The notes under the pieces: generated by a model
What the model was told of the DNA's origin: nothing
The model's database searches: none
The model's input: only the letters and a program-made list of their open reading frames with translations
Position numbers and translations under genes: made by a program
Assembly (NCBI GenBank): GCA_050084515.1
Contig: CM114274.1
Location: 34,286,001-34,350,000, forward strand
Direction: 5' to 3'
DNA length: 64,000 bases
Source: Blasia pusilla
Taxonomy: Eukaryota > Marchantiophyta > Marchantiopsida > Blasiales
Shown here: positions 1-11,851 of the stretch, in pieces
How the letters are laid out: each line of letters begins with the position of its first letter
How positions within the stretch are numbered: the first letter of the stretch is position 1

Positions 1-599
1 TCCAATTTGTTGAGTTCAAATTGCACACACCCAATGATGGACTTGTTGAGGAGATGCAATGCATCCCAGAAAGACCACTCCCTCAATCACTCAGAGATTA
101 GCGGGTGGTGAGCTGCCTTCTTCTCCGCTTTGGTCCCCACTAGAATAATTTTCACCAATCTAATTCTCATGAATTCAGATAGTCCTCACAGAGCAAACCT
201 ATGGACCCGATCTATGGAAACCTTCTCTCCAATTCAATCATGGGGATCTTCATCCCGCTTTCGCAGGCGTTTGATGATCGCCTTGAGCTCTTTGTAAAAG
301 TCAAGTCCAAGATCAGGGTTGAGCAAGGCAATATAGCTCTGCATTTTACTTAAAATATATTTTTTTGTTACCAAAACAACACCTTGAATAAACTTTTCCC
401 TCTTAGCCACACATACCTTATCTCTTCGCACTAGCTACGTGGTTATCTTGGCCACTTGAATCTTTGACGAGCAAAGAATTGTGACAATAGAATCTTGGGG
501 AATATACAAAATGGCCTAAGTCTTCTTCTTGATTTGTGCTCCTTTCACGAGCATATCATCGATCAACTCGTCTCCCAAAAATCCTATGTATTTTCGAGG

Positions 600-1235
600 A
601 TGCTTTGTAAGGATACGAATATGTCCATATCCGCGGACTTATGTAGGTCCCTAGGATGGACATATCACATGTCCATGTAGGCCCAAGTATCCGCGGCCTG
701 CACCTGGGCTTGGCAACCCACCCTAGGCCTGCACACATGGTTGCACAAAAACGGACATGGAAGGCAAGGCAAGAGTGGGCGGGGCAGTAAGGGGGGGGAG
801 GAGTGGAGGTAGGAGGTGGGAGGTGGGAGGAGGAAGAAACTAGAAAGTGCGGATCACAAAGGAAATTGGGGAGGATGAGAAAGATGAGGGAGAGGGGTCC
901 ACATGGATAAGTCCTCCTATAGGACGGACGTAAGTCCACAAAAATGGACTTTGTCCATATGCAGCCTTGCCCACATAAGAAATCCCATCCCATCCCATCC
1001 TACAATGGCCAACGGGGATCACGCATAAGCTAGGCAAGGACTCATAGCATGCACACATGTTCAAGACCTTCTCTGCCAAGCCTACACCCGTTCCTATTCC
1101 CCAAGCCTTTGCGGGCCGTCGGGATGCAAGAAAAACCTCGGTGGGGGACCCAATGGGCATGTCTGTGGATATGTCCTGACTTTTCAGAGATGTTCGTCCC
1201 ATGGATGGACTTGTCCATTTCTATGCAACCTTGTT
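600..1235. repeat. Dispersed non-autonomous repeat, copy A, plus a partial second end
   Basis: The core 737-970 (ATGGTTGCACAAAAACGGAC to TCCATATGCAGCCTTG) recurs at 9622-9890 and 47683-47914 in the same orientation. Shared blocks are the ACGGACATGG start, a purine-rich GGGAGGAGTGGAGGTAGGAG middle, a GGACGTAAGTCCACAA block, and the CCATATGCAACCTTG end. A second copy of the end (GGACTTGTCCATTTC, then TATGCAACCTTG) lies at 1207-1233, which suggests a nested or partial copy. The flank 600-735 is rich in GGACAT/ATGTCC palindromes. No coding capacity and no clear target duplication are visible. The class (MITE, TRIM or SINE) is undecided. Confidence 0.5.
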
Positions 1236-1457
1236 CTTGACTCGGTCCCATTCCTAGATCCAATGATAGGTGACATTCCCTTTAGTAACAATCCTGCAAA
1301 CCCAATGGTCCTTGTGGGTAATGATATTACATGCAACCCGTCGGACTATTTCAATTCCACAATATCATCACTATTTATGGCCTTGCAACCCATCGGATTC
1401 AGACCTATTACACCTCGCAATCTATCCATCATACCTATATCGAGCGTTGTGGTCCAT

Positions 1458-2091
1458 GCAACCCGTCAGAGTTTGACGGGTTGCTCGAGAGCTTAGTTAT
1501 TCAAGTTAAGCTTAGACAGAACATAGCTAGTGTATCTGCTACAACTTGTAAAACTTCGAGAGGTTCCATATTCTGACATGGGAATAATGAGGAAATCCTC
1601 TTAGTCCGATAAGCTGGGTTCTAGGGAAACCTTTTGAAGTCCCACAAGTTGCAGATCCTTGGGAGAATTTCCCACCATATCGGCCAATCGGCAGCCTATT
1701 GGAGTCCTAAAGGTTGTAGATCCTTCAAGGATATGATGAGAATGGTCACATTTTTGGCCTCTTGCAACTCTTCAAAGTTTGACGGGTTGCATGACTGCCG
1801 AAGATCCTACCATTCTTTGCAAATTCCTTAAGGAACTGCAACTCGTCAAAATTTGATGGATTGCAGTTGGGCCGAGATTGTGGGAAATTATTGCAAGAAC
1901 TTTCAACCCCAAAATTGAGCTTGTCAAATTGAGAGAATTTCCTACCATTGCTATAGAGAAATATGCAACCTATGGGAGTGCAAAGGGTTGTAGTAAACAC
2001 TCTAAGTGTGTCCAAGAGTTGATGTTGCAAGTGGACCTGGAGGTATCAATAGTCTATACTCCATGAAACCCATCAAAATCCAACAGGTTGC
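1458..2091. repeat. Family of 27-nt palindromic repeats
   Basis: Four units of exactly 27 nt share an 11-5-11 design with arms close to GCAACCCGTCA / TGACGGGTTGC. They lie at 1458-1484 (perfect arms, loop GAGTT), 1764-1790 (two arm mismatches, loop AAGTT), 1838-1864 (three mismatches) and 2065-2091 (several mismatches). Half-sites starting GCAACCC occur near 1335 and 1387. Each could form a hairpin or cruciform. The tract carries no plausible gene. Constant size and loop length argue against chance. Whether these are footprints of a small transposon, protein-binding sites or decayed satellite units is not decidable here. Confidence 0.55.
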
Positions 2092-3479
2092 CCCAAAGCA
2101 GATTGTGTTCTGAAATCTTGACAACATGTCGGACCCTAACGCATTCTAGAGGTTTTGAAGGAGTCTGAACTAAAGGCTGAATGAAAGGGAATTGAGCAAA
2201 ACATAAGCCTTGTGTTCATCGAATGTATGGCCATCTTGACCGTAGCGATGTGATTCGGAAATGGATGAAGAACCATTGCCTTGTCGCAAAAATGCACCTC
2301 AAATGAATTTGGGCGCTCTGTAGCAAGGTGAGACCACGCCATGAATCAGTGGTTTTCATCCCATATAAAAAAGAAAAGTCCTACATCCAGTTGTACTTCA
2401 TGCCCACAAGAGACTTTTGGAATTGTATGTCCCTCATATTCCAAAATGTACCCATGTTATCTATATTTTCATCAATGACAACCTATTGCTTTCCTTGTTC
2501 ATCGTAGGGCTGAACGTAGAGAGGAGGAAAGCTATCTACATATGAATCAATAGCAAGAGATTTCTAAAGCTTCTCTATGTCCTTGTCTGCGTGAATTTTG
2601 CAAACATACTCCATAGTTCGAAGTTGGTAGAGAGGAATCCTTGGTGCCTTCGGGCCATCAATCATCGCCATTTTCTTAATTACCGGAAAAAAATTGTGGC
2701 GAGTCAGCTTAGTAGTTTTCCACCATGTACAAAGTATATGTAATGCTTCCAAAAATCATCACAATCTTTGATTACTCTTTCAAAGATTGGGTCTGTATCC
2801 TGCCCAGCGAGTTGCTCTAGAGCAACAGCAGGTGATCTAACTGGAAATTCGTCCACGAGGTAGGGGTCTAGCTCTGAAAGAGGCTTAAAAAAAAGATGTA
2901 TTTTATTTTCCATAATTGGATTCAAATATATCCACCAATTCCGCTTTTCTCTATGCAACATCTTTCCACTTATTCTCTTTCACCTCATCGACAAGTCTCT
3001 TCTTCTCTACCTTGGCCGCCTCTACCACCAAATTTTTTTTGTTTCTTTGTGAGCTTCTCCAACACATCCCTTGCTTCAAGCTCTTGCCTTTGCATCTCAT
3101 GATCAGCTTCTTTTTCCCACTCTTCTGTCTCTTCTCTCCGTATGTCAACAGTTGAGCGTCGGCCAGGAGAACTTGGGGTCTTGGAAGATCTGGGAGTGAA
3201 GCTCCCACCTTTTTTGGCTTGGGCTTTCTTCCGAGTCATGATAAAAATCCCATATATTTGAAAAATTACACGGAAGAAACTTTTCACCTAGGGTGGAACA
3301 CTTCGCCTTTACGAGAAGATGAGAAACAAGAGGCAATTTTACCTTGAACGCCGCGTTTGAAAGGCTTACACAAAGAACAGCAAGGTCAGAGAAAAAAACA
3401 TTAAATATCTCTTGCCAATTCTTGAAAGCCCCTTGCAAAGTATCAACGTCAAATTTTCCACAGTCTCCCAAACAGTGAG

Positions 3480-5940
3480 GGATGCAATGTGATACTTAAA
3501 GTTGTTGATCGGTTGAGGAAGTTGGCACTGTTTATCCCAACTTTGGATTTTGCGACCGTCTATGCGACCTTTAGGCCTTTCCTAAAGAGTTGGTGATAAT
3601 CTTATGGATTAACAAGGAGTTTTTATTTTAGATCAAGATCCAAAAGATCACTAGTGCATTGGTGAAATATTTGTTTGAATTGGGAAGACTAAGAACTAAG
3701 TTGAGCTTGAGCAAATGTTTTCATCCTCAAACATATGCATACACAAACCATGTAAAGTTGGTTGTAAATCAAGACCTAAGGAACTATGTAAGTTTGGACC
3801 AAAAATATTGATAACAGTAGTAGCTAAGTATCAACCAAGCATTCTACAACCAATAAATATCATTAACTTTTGGCTTATGGATGTGATCAAGAAAGACCTC
3901 TTGACTTGGCCCTTTTAGAGTGTTCTACATCAACACAAACATGAAAATAAATGATAGATGGTTTATTAGTGGGAATAAAAAAACATGAATTAAAGCAAGA
4001 GAGAGTCTTAGAAAGGCTTAACCAAGGTACGTGAAGCAAAGCTAACAAAATTCGCAGATTGCAAGTGGGAGAAATTTTTTGGATAAGTGTGAAGAATCTA
4101 AATCTTCAAAAATAGTTTTATTTGATGTTTGTTTCTAATTTGGATGGACCGCATCTAATTATGCCAGCCCATTTTGAGGATGTTTATGCATTGGAGTTAT
4201 CAAAAGAGTTAAAATCTATCCTTTTATGTGTCATGGCACAAGAATTTCTTTAATAATATTTGCCTTGAGTGAAGAAAATTTGTAAGATTCCACTTGGTGA
4301 TCATCTAAGATGAACTAAGTTTGAGGTAGAGACCATCTTACGTTTGAGATGTTGGCCCAAAAATTTTGGGGGCTTGATCAAGAAAATTTTCTATTACGTG
4401 AAGGACTCAAGGAGGTCACTTGGATAGTATGGGAAACTTTGGAGCATGCTCAAGAATTGTTACATGATTCCAAATGGATGAAAGCATATGTTTCATACCT
4501 GGAGCAGCAAGACACTCGAGACATGACTTATGACCATTGGAAGCTTGAGACCCAAGAGCCGCTGTAACTATCATGTGTTGGTTTTGCAATAAAATGGTGC
4601 ATGGATTTTGAGATTTGATGCATGTTTGTATGATTACAATTTTTTTGTGGTAGTATATGATAATGATTAGTTCTTTATGTGCTTATGGTATATGTTACAA
4701 GGAGATGCAAGGCATATTTGAGGAGACTAGATGGATTTGAATAAGCACTTATAACAATACTAATTTTTGGGTGACCAATACTTGGAATCATCCTAGCATA
4801 GTGAGACAAGTGACTCTATCTCGGATCTTGGGTTGATCTTACTTGTGACGTGATGAGTAAACTAGTAATGTGCCCAAGTCAAATTCAATGGTGATATAAA
4901 ATCAATACGCCCTAGGGACCTCGTAAATAAGTGGGATGTTTACAACTTGAGCAAGTGAAGTCTTAGGAAGAATGATTGGTTGGTTAGCTTATTAGGTTTT
5001 TTCTATGCACATACATTGCTAAAAAATCCATGTGGGTTTTGTAGCTATATATATAAGGCATATTGCTAATCATATTGTGTGTTCTTAGTGTATATATAAG
5101 GGTATCTTTTGTGTACGGATCTACCCATGTGTTGGGAAGATCAATTATGTTTGTTGTATGGATGTGATCATCGATGTATAAGCGTACGACAAAAATCCTT
5201 TAAAAAAAAACTCCAAGGGGCTGTCCAACTAGCAAGGTTTAGTAGAATGTTCGGGATCGAATATTTATTATGGAATTCTTGATATTTTTTTAAAATACCA
5301 AATATTCAGGTTTTAAGTTTCCAAAAACATCAAAATACTATAAATAGATGTCATGTCAATGATGAGATGTCCGAAAGAAATTTTGGGATTTAATAATTTG
5401 TGAAGTTTTCCAAAATATACCAAATATTTTATTTATGCAAAACCTTGCGAGCAAGGTCTTATGCAACGGAGTTGTAACTAACCTCATCCATCTATTGAAG
5501 ACAAAGTTTTGCTTGAACAATCCACTCACTCCTTAGATCAATTGACTGCACGACACAACTCTTCATATCAACTTATTGTGATGTGACAAATATGAGGCAA
5601 AATCCTCCCTAGGTTTTGAAATTTTGAGTTTCCAAATTCACAATAGATCGAACACTTCAAACGAAAGCCCTAGCTTATGTCTCTCCTATCTTAGTAGGGT
5701 GTTGAATTGCATTGAGATGATCTTGAAGTACGTTGTGATCACAATGCCCATAATTATTTCCATACATTGGATTTATCTTCTACCAACACAGAATACATGA
5801 CCTAACCAACCCAGTATAATAGGGTGAAAATGCCCTAAACCTACCTATGTAGTAAAGTTGGAAAATTATCATAGGGACCAACATCTAGGGCCAGGTCCAT
5901 GCATGCTAGGTCACGGCGATCTTAGAGGATCACCACGTAT
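3480..5940. other. Non-coding spacer, nothing recognised
   Basis: AT-rich sequence with dense stops in all frames. One short plus-strand frame at 4349-4567 (72 codons) reads as Glu/Trp-rich peptide, but I recognise no domain and would not call it a gene. I see no repeat boundary, RNA gene or promoter I can support. Confidence 0.5.
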
Positions 5941-6205
5941 TTTATGCCCAAAACTTTTGGGCACCAAAAATGATCCAGCGTTTTGGAGACCTAGACTAAC
6001 TAATAACCGAAAGTAATTGTGTACAACTAATTTTTTTGCTTGTTTGTCCGACAGAAATTAGTTTTTGGCGCAAAAATGAGGTTGTCATGATGTCCACGCC
6101 TGTGTATGGGAGTCGGCTCTTAGTCTTAGGGTTGGTCAGGTGTCTAGTTTCTCTGGGCCAAAAATTTTGGGTGCAAAAATAGCCCAACATCCCGGAGATT
6201 TCGAC

Positions 6206-6481
6206 CCTTGCGCCTATCCATCCTCAGGTTTTCTAACCCAAGGTTGGGTTAGTTAACCCTGATCCCTCTACGGAATTTTGTTGTAAAATAAGGTTAAATG
6301 TTTTACTCTCTCCTCACTGTTGAGCAGGAGAGTGTAGCACAATGGGCAATGCCTCCCCCTTAGAACAACAAAGTCATGTGTTCGAATTCGAGTGATGCAC
6401 TCGCTTTTGCCTACGTGTCCCTCGCCGCTTAACTCGATTCTCACCCTCCATGGGTTAACCCGAGCATGAATAGGCGCAAGG
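6206..6481. mobile_element. Non-autonomous TIR element with 8-bp target duplication (hAT-like MITE)
   Basis: The element starts CCTTGCGCCTATCCAT and ends ATGAATAGGCGCAAGG, an inverted terminal repeat of 16 bp with one mismatch. The 8 bp on both sides are identical (ATTTCGAC at 6198-6205 and 6482-6489), a perfect target duplication. An 8-bp duplication with short TIRs is the usual signature of hAT-superfamily elements, although these termini are not the commonest hAT ends. At 276 bp and without an ORF it must have depended on another element. Inside lies a tRNA-like promoter module at 6333-6392. Confidence 0.7.
6333..6392 (+). promoter_or_regulatory. tRNA-like A-box/B-box pair (pol III-type)
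   Basis: TAGCACAATGGGC at 6335 fits the internal A box, and GTTCGAATTC at 6380 fits the B box of RNA polymerase III promoters; spacing is about 45 nt as in tRNA genes and tRNA-derived SINEs. The surrounding sequence does not fold into an obvious cloverleaf, so I do not call a tRNA gene. It sits inside a TIR-bounded element, which is unusual for a SINE head. Chance or capture are both possible. Confidence 0.4.
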
Positions 6482-6719
6482 ATTTCGACTAGCTAAGAAC
6501 TGAAGATAATTGGAAACAACCGATTCATACATTCGGGTTTGTTTTTCTCACTATCTAACCTATCCACGTGTTTCCTTCAAACGAATATAATAACTAACCC
6601 GCACGCCGGTTTCGTTACATCATCCGATGGAAAATTATTTTGGGCGCCAAAATGAGGTGGCCGAAGCCTTAGGCCCGTCCATGGGATCCGGCTCGTAAGC
6701 CGCGGTTAGCCGATTCCTC

Positions 6720-8170
6720 GAGAGAAAGAAACAAGAATAGACGCAATAGAGTCGATCCGGGGCTAAGCAGGATTACTTAGCATTGCCGAGAGTGGGCAGG
6801 AAAAAGAAGTTGTTATCCCTGCTGCCCGAGTAAGATCACAACGCGAGAATGAAGGGCGGGTGATTGGACGGTGATTGTCGAGTAGATTAAAAAAAAAAAT
6901 ACTGGAGGCGGAGAAGGTGGGATTCGATACGGAGGCAGGGAGGGTAGACGAAGCGACTCGCAGACGAAGATCTGAGATTCCAGGGGTCCTTAGGTATATA
7001 CTTTCTGATTCTGCCGCCTCTCCACGATAACGACAGATCCTGTTATTCTGCTGCCGCCCTATGCGTCGCACTTAGGATCTGCTGGTATATCCATACTAGA
7101 TTCCTGAGCATGTGCGAGTCCAACACGTGTTCGCTTGTTCACATTCACATATGTAACTGTTCCTTCGGACGAAGCGGGCGCGCGAGAGGGAGGGAGGGAA
7201 CAGTAGTGCCTCCCGTATGTAACTAAGGTCGTTACGGTAATTCCCTGCCTTTGGAAACTACCGTACATTCGGGAGGCCGATATGGTCCAGCTGTCACACT
7301 GGTTTCGCTCGTCGTTGTCTTGATTGTTGACCGCCGGGGGGGGGGAAGGGTAAAGTAAATCTTGGAAGAGCGATCTTCATCTTCCTGTGCCGCACAGCAA
7401 CCAGCAAGCTCACTGTTGCTTTTCCGTATTTTTAATATTAATTCTAATCCATGCCGAAAAAATAAAAATAAATCGGAAAAAATCAGTCCTTTTTTCTTAA
7501 AAAATGACAGGTATATCTCCTCTCCTACGACCTGGCACATCGCACACAGAATCATGCCATCCTCTGTCGAAAAGTGGGACTGAGCTGAGCTACGAGCTTT
7601 GAGTTAGTCCCGAGAAAAATAATAAGGCGAACTCGGCAACTGGATCGTGGGAAACCGCTGAAACCTAGGGTAGGACCAAGGAGAACCGAAAATTCTTTCC
7701 TCCCCCCTGTTCATGGCTTCCACAAAGTTCTGGAACATATGTTGACCATAAAACTGCGTAGCGCCGTAGTCTACTTCCCGAAATACCGTAAGCTAAAGTC
7801 AGCGACGCTCCTCTTGCAGGAAGTGTCAGTTCGGTCACCGAGGACAGAGTCCGCTGACGAGAAGGAACAGCAATTTGAGCATTCGAGCAACTCGACTTGT
7901 GAGATGGAGGTCACGAATGAGCTGGCGGGTGCTGAATTTCGCAAGGACGATATTCCGCGTCTCCGACCAATATTCATCCGTTCGTCCGTCCGTCCGAGGA
8001 TGCATGAACCTTGAGAGGAGTCGAGAGTACGAACGAGAGTTTTCCTTAGCTTAGTGGAGGTGTGTTTCGGTGACCACGACTTTGCTCCTCCGCCCACTTG
8101 ATACAGGTTCCTTTCCTGCAGACTCCACACAATCGCGAACATCGATGGCCACACGAAGCCCAACTTTCAA
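6720..8170. other. GC/CpG-rich island, possible promoter or 5' leader region
   Basis: Base composition changes sharply here from AT-rich to GC-rich with many CG dinucleotides, a G9 run near 7336, TCCGTCCGTCCG at 7984 and a purine tract near 7188. An inverted repeat flanks 7209-7279 (CCTCCCGTATGTA / TACATTCGGGAGG, one mismatch). Open frames exist on both strands (for example 7739-8014 plus and 8163-7771 minus), but they overlap each other and show no domain, so I attribute them to GC content. Sequence after 8170 returns to AT-rich. Confidence 0.3.
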
Positions 8171-9620
8171 TGATTCTCAACGTCATTCAAAGAAGAAAAC
8201 AGCTTCCACGTATATTTTCCCTCTTCTTTTTTCACAAAAGTCAATAAAAACTCTTTCCAACTTTTTTAACAAATTATTTTCGTCTTTGTTCTAAATTTGA
8301 GGGTTTTCGGAAATTTGTAAGGAGATTTCGACACAGCCAACAACTTGTAAAACAAAATGGGAGAATATATGGAAAAAAGGAAGAAATTAAAAATCAATTT
8401 TTATTTAAAAAGGGCCTTTTTGATAGATAAATAAAAGTTTAACATCCAATCAAAGCGAAGAGGAGAATAAACCTATCCAACTATCCTTTGCATCGATATA
8501 AGAATCACACCCATTGCCAAAATGGGCGAGCAATGGCATTTGATTTCATACACCAATGAATAAAGAAACATGGGAGTAAATTCTAGGTTGCTTTTTTATT
8601 TTCCATCACTGAAATATGGAGACTAGTCTTATGGCCCCAAAACAGTTATTTCTAGATTTTATATGCATACAGATAGATAGATATAGAGCAAGGAAGCGTC
8701 TCCACTCTTTGAATATAATAAAGGAGATCCCATGAAGTCCATGGTCGAACAGCAAGCTCGAAAGACGAACGAAAAAAAGACTTCATAGTCACAATATGCA
8801 CTCAAGAGATATGTTGTTGGCATCTCAAAATTATGTAAATTTGACAAACAAATTTAGAGGCATACTCCATTGAGGTAGTCTTTGAAAAAGCACACTTTGC
8901 TCCTTTGTATGAACTAGGGTTCCAACACACAAAATTGGAGAGAAATTATTGTATGTATGAACCCCATCGTGAAGACCATATTTGGGCAAAAACTTTCCAT
9001 CTATGGGAATTTTTTAAAGAGGGTTATGATCAATCAACAAGTGTGGCTTCAAATCAATCAAAATAGGGAAATTAATTGTCTCTTGAGAACATGCTATCAG
9101 TATTTAAGAGATTTCAAAGAAAGAAAGCTAGACATGCATGAAATTGTGGTAAAAGTTCCTTAGGATGCATCATCATTTAGGGGGATAGGAATCTTGGGTG
9201 CCCTTACGTATTATGTGGATACGAACCATTTGTGAGCCAAATTTAAAGGGCCTCCAATAATGATGACTCAAGAGATGCACTTTTAGTTTGTTTTCCGTGG
9301 ATTGGATACCTCTTAGATAGAAAGTGGGGACCTCATGTTGAGCCATGCTTTCTTGAGGTCCCCCACTTCATATCCAGATTTATCATCGATGCATTCTTCT
9401 AGATATGTGGTCCAACCCCTTTCTAGAAAATATTGAGACACCCAAATTTCCACCCTCCAAAGTGAGTAGTCTTGCACCAAAGGTCTTTGTCTCTATCAAT
9501 TGATGCATTGTTAAGCGGAGTGTATTGGGATCCTAATGAGGTAATGTAGATAGTGTTGTCAAAACATTCTTGCTTGATACCCAAAGAGTCTTCACCACAT
9601 ATACTTATGGTAACACTCCC
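8170..9620. other. AT-rich spacer with one hairpin
   Basis: No supported gene. A hairpin lies at 9322-9369: AAGTGGGGACCTCA pairs with TGAGGTCCCCCACTT with a single bulged C and a loop of about 17 nt. Short frames such as 8957-9163 plus carry no recognisable domain. Confidence 0.4.
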
Positions 9621-9621
9621 C

Positions 9622-9890
9622 TCATGGTTACACAAAAACGGACATGGATTGCTAAAGGTGGGGCCCAAACTTATAGTTTATGGTGGAAGGCAGAGCAAGG
9701 GCGAGCATGACAATAAGGTGGGAGGGAGTAGAGATGAGAGGAGGAAGAAACAAGAAAGTGTGGATTATGAACACAAGTGGGTGGATAAGAAAGGAACGGG
9801 AGAGTTGGGCCCACTTGGATAAGTCCTTCTATAAGACAGATGTAAGTCCGCAGACACGAACTTTTCCATATGCAACCTTGACTCCCCTCC
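9622..9890. repeat. Dispersed non-autonomous repeat, copy B
   Basis: Same family as 737-970 and 47683-47914. It starts ATGGTTACACAAAAACGGAC, has the GGTGGGGCCCAAACTTATAG block also seen in the third copy but missing from the first, the GGAGGAAGAAACAAGAAAGT block, and ends CCATATGCAACCTTG. No coding capacity. Divergence between copies is roughly 15-25% by eye. Confidence 0.5.
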
Positions 9891-9899
9891 TTTAGTATG

Positions 9900-11640
9900 A
9901 TAGATTCGGCTTCATCCTAATCACTCAAACTACCTTACAAAGACGCAATGGAGTCTTCTATAGTTGGAAAGAGTTTGCAAGCACTACTCTCGCTCCCTAT
10001 GATAGAGAGAAGTAAAAAGATTACATACAAAGTTAAAATATGTCCCAAAATGTTCTTCATTATAATTAGTATTGTGTTGCCCAAAGTATGCATAGAGTTA
10101 ATCCGGTTATTCAAAAGTAGTAAGGTTGCACATGATTCTTATAGGTGGCCACACTTTGTTAAACAAATTCTTGTTGCTTGAATAACACATGTGGTGGGAA
10201 TATATAAAAGGTGTCTCATGGAATATTATATATTAAAATTTTATTTGAGGAATTTTTTACTTTTATTACGTGGAAAAAAGAATCTTATAACTCAATCATT
10301 CAAATTTTGAGGAATTTCTAGATTTAGGATATGGCCTTTCTGAATTCCAAACAAGTAGGCTTGAAAGAAAAAAAAACCCAAAAAAGGACAGGTCTCAATT
10401 GATACTCTTTCAACCTCTAGATGTGTATCTTGATATATTTTTCCCTCGTGTTGATTAGCTAATTTCCTCTTGTTAACTATTGATTAGGGTTTCTTCCTCG
10501 TATTGAAAAACTAGTTCCCTTATGTTAACCTAGCCACCCGGATTATCTCCATCCTCGTGTACCTTTGTTCATAGTGCACTAGCCTTGGTAACTGCATATT
10601 CCCTGTTTACATCCCGAATGACCTTTTCGTCATTTCCTTCCCTAGATTCTTTGTTGGGGGAGTTTATTCCTTCCCTCCATTTCATTCTTTTCCCCATTTT
10701 ATGCTATAGTGTCTATTTTAAAATGACTTTGGTGGGAAGATCAAAATTAACCACATTTTGAAAAAAAAAAAAACTTTTGGATCAATGATGACGAAATGGA
10801 ATAAGAAAATCCCAGAACAAGTGTTATATTTACTTTTGAAATGACAAGAGTAATTCTATCTTAGAAATGGGGAGAAATTTTTTTTTCTTTCCTTCCCAAA
10901 GAAAAGAAGCGCAAAGATCTGATTTTCTTCTTTTCTTTCATAGAAAAGGGTGAGGAATTTTTCTTTTTTGAAATAGAGAGATTCAAGGCGGTGTTTTCAT
11001 TGTCAAAAATATTCAAGAGGAAATCTATCTACAATATTATTTATATTAGTTTCTTTTGGGTTAAACTCCACAATTTGTACATGTATGCGAAGGCTCCATA
11101 TTGTAAGTGTTCGTTTGTTTGGCTTGCTAGAAGTATCCAACAAAAATCTTGATATCACATTTTTGTAATGACCGTTTTGGTTCTTTTTTACACCATTTTC
11201 ACTTTCTATTCTTATGGCATCTTGCATCAGACAAGATCCAAAGTACTAATTAAATATCTATGTAGAAATCTCAATTGTTGATCATCGAGAAGGAAAATAA
11301 TTTTCTCTAAAGCTTGTCTTGTAAATTCCATTTGGAATTATAGAGAAGTCTTGAATTCTTCAAATTTTCCATATAAGCCTCTAATACAAAATTTATCAAT
11401 ATATTAGCAAAATAGTGAATGATGGAGTTTGAAGTGAGAAATGAGAACAAGTGTTATAACTAAATCTTATGGTAAATACTAAATAAATCAAGCACGTGGG
11501 ACCCAACGGTTCAAAAGGCTAAAAGACATATCATAAGTAATAAACCGAAATAGGAAAAGACCTATACATGTTATCCTAGCCAATGCCTAAAGAACTTGAG
11601 TGATGAATAATGACATCCCTAATATAACACCATAAATCAT
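9900..11640. other. AT-rich spacer, nothing recognised
   Basis: AT-rich with poly-A and poly-T runs near 10367, 10757 and 10877. All frames are short. I see no transposon boundary, RNA gene or regulatory site I can support. Confidence 0.5.
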
Positions 11641-11851
11641 ACGGCACTACTTGTAGTAAAGAGTAGAAATTCCACACATCTTATCCAATCTCTTCATACC
11701 TAAGACACGTGTTGTGCGCATACATATCGCTACACAACATACATTGCTGGTCACATCTATACCACACAACACCGATCTTCCCCACACACGGGTCGATCCA
11801 CACATGTATAAAAATCAACTCATACATATACATGGAGATCACACAACAAAA

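Larger units (their letters stand above)
234..3250 (-). pseudogene. Eroded minus-strand coding region, family unknown
   Basis: Several coding-like minus-strand stretches lie in one order but in different frames. The 5' end near 3240 starts MTRKKAQAKKGG and runs into a charged, Glu/Lys-rich, coiled-coil-like segment (WEKEADHEMQRQELEARDVL) to about 2985. A second stretch covers about 2960-2564 (with LEQLAGQDTDPIFERVIKDC), a third about 2510-2140, and a short basic one 431-234 (LNPDLGLDFYKELKAIIKRL). Stops and frameshifts separate them, and repeats at 600-2090 interrupt the tract. I recognise no domain. It may be an eroded host gene or the gene of an old DNA transposon. That the four pieces form one locus is inference from strand and order. 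There is no promoter or splice evidence beyond chance. Confidence 0.3.
5945..6715. repeat. Diverged tandem repeat, period about 210 nt
   Basis: Related blocks recur in order. A CCAAAA-TTTTGGG block lies at 5947 and 6158. GGAGACCTAGACTAACTAAT at 5984 matches GGAGATTTCGACTAGCTAAG at 6194/6482 once the inserted element is ignored. GGCGCAAAAATGAGG at 6067 matches GGCGCCAAAATGAGG at 6642, each followed by a CCATGGGA/GTATGGGA and (A/T)CCGGCTC/GTCGGCTC stretch. The second unit is interrupted by the 276-bp element at 6206-6481. The copies are well diverged, so the duplication is old. Function unknown. Confidence 0.4.

Noticed and set aside
2896-3155. Phe/Ser-rich plus-strand frames
   Set aside because: Antisense of the charged minus-strand block; pyrimidine-rich composition explains them.
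6333-6392. Possible genuine tRNA gene
   Set aside because: A and B boxes are present but no acceptor stem or anticodon arm could be paired.
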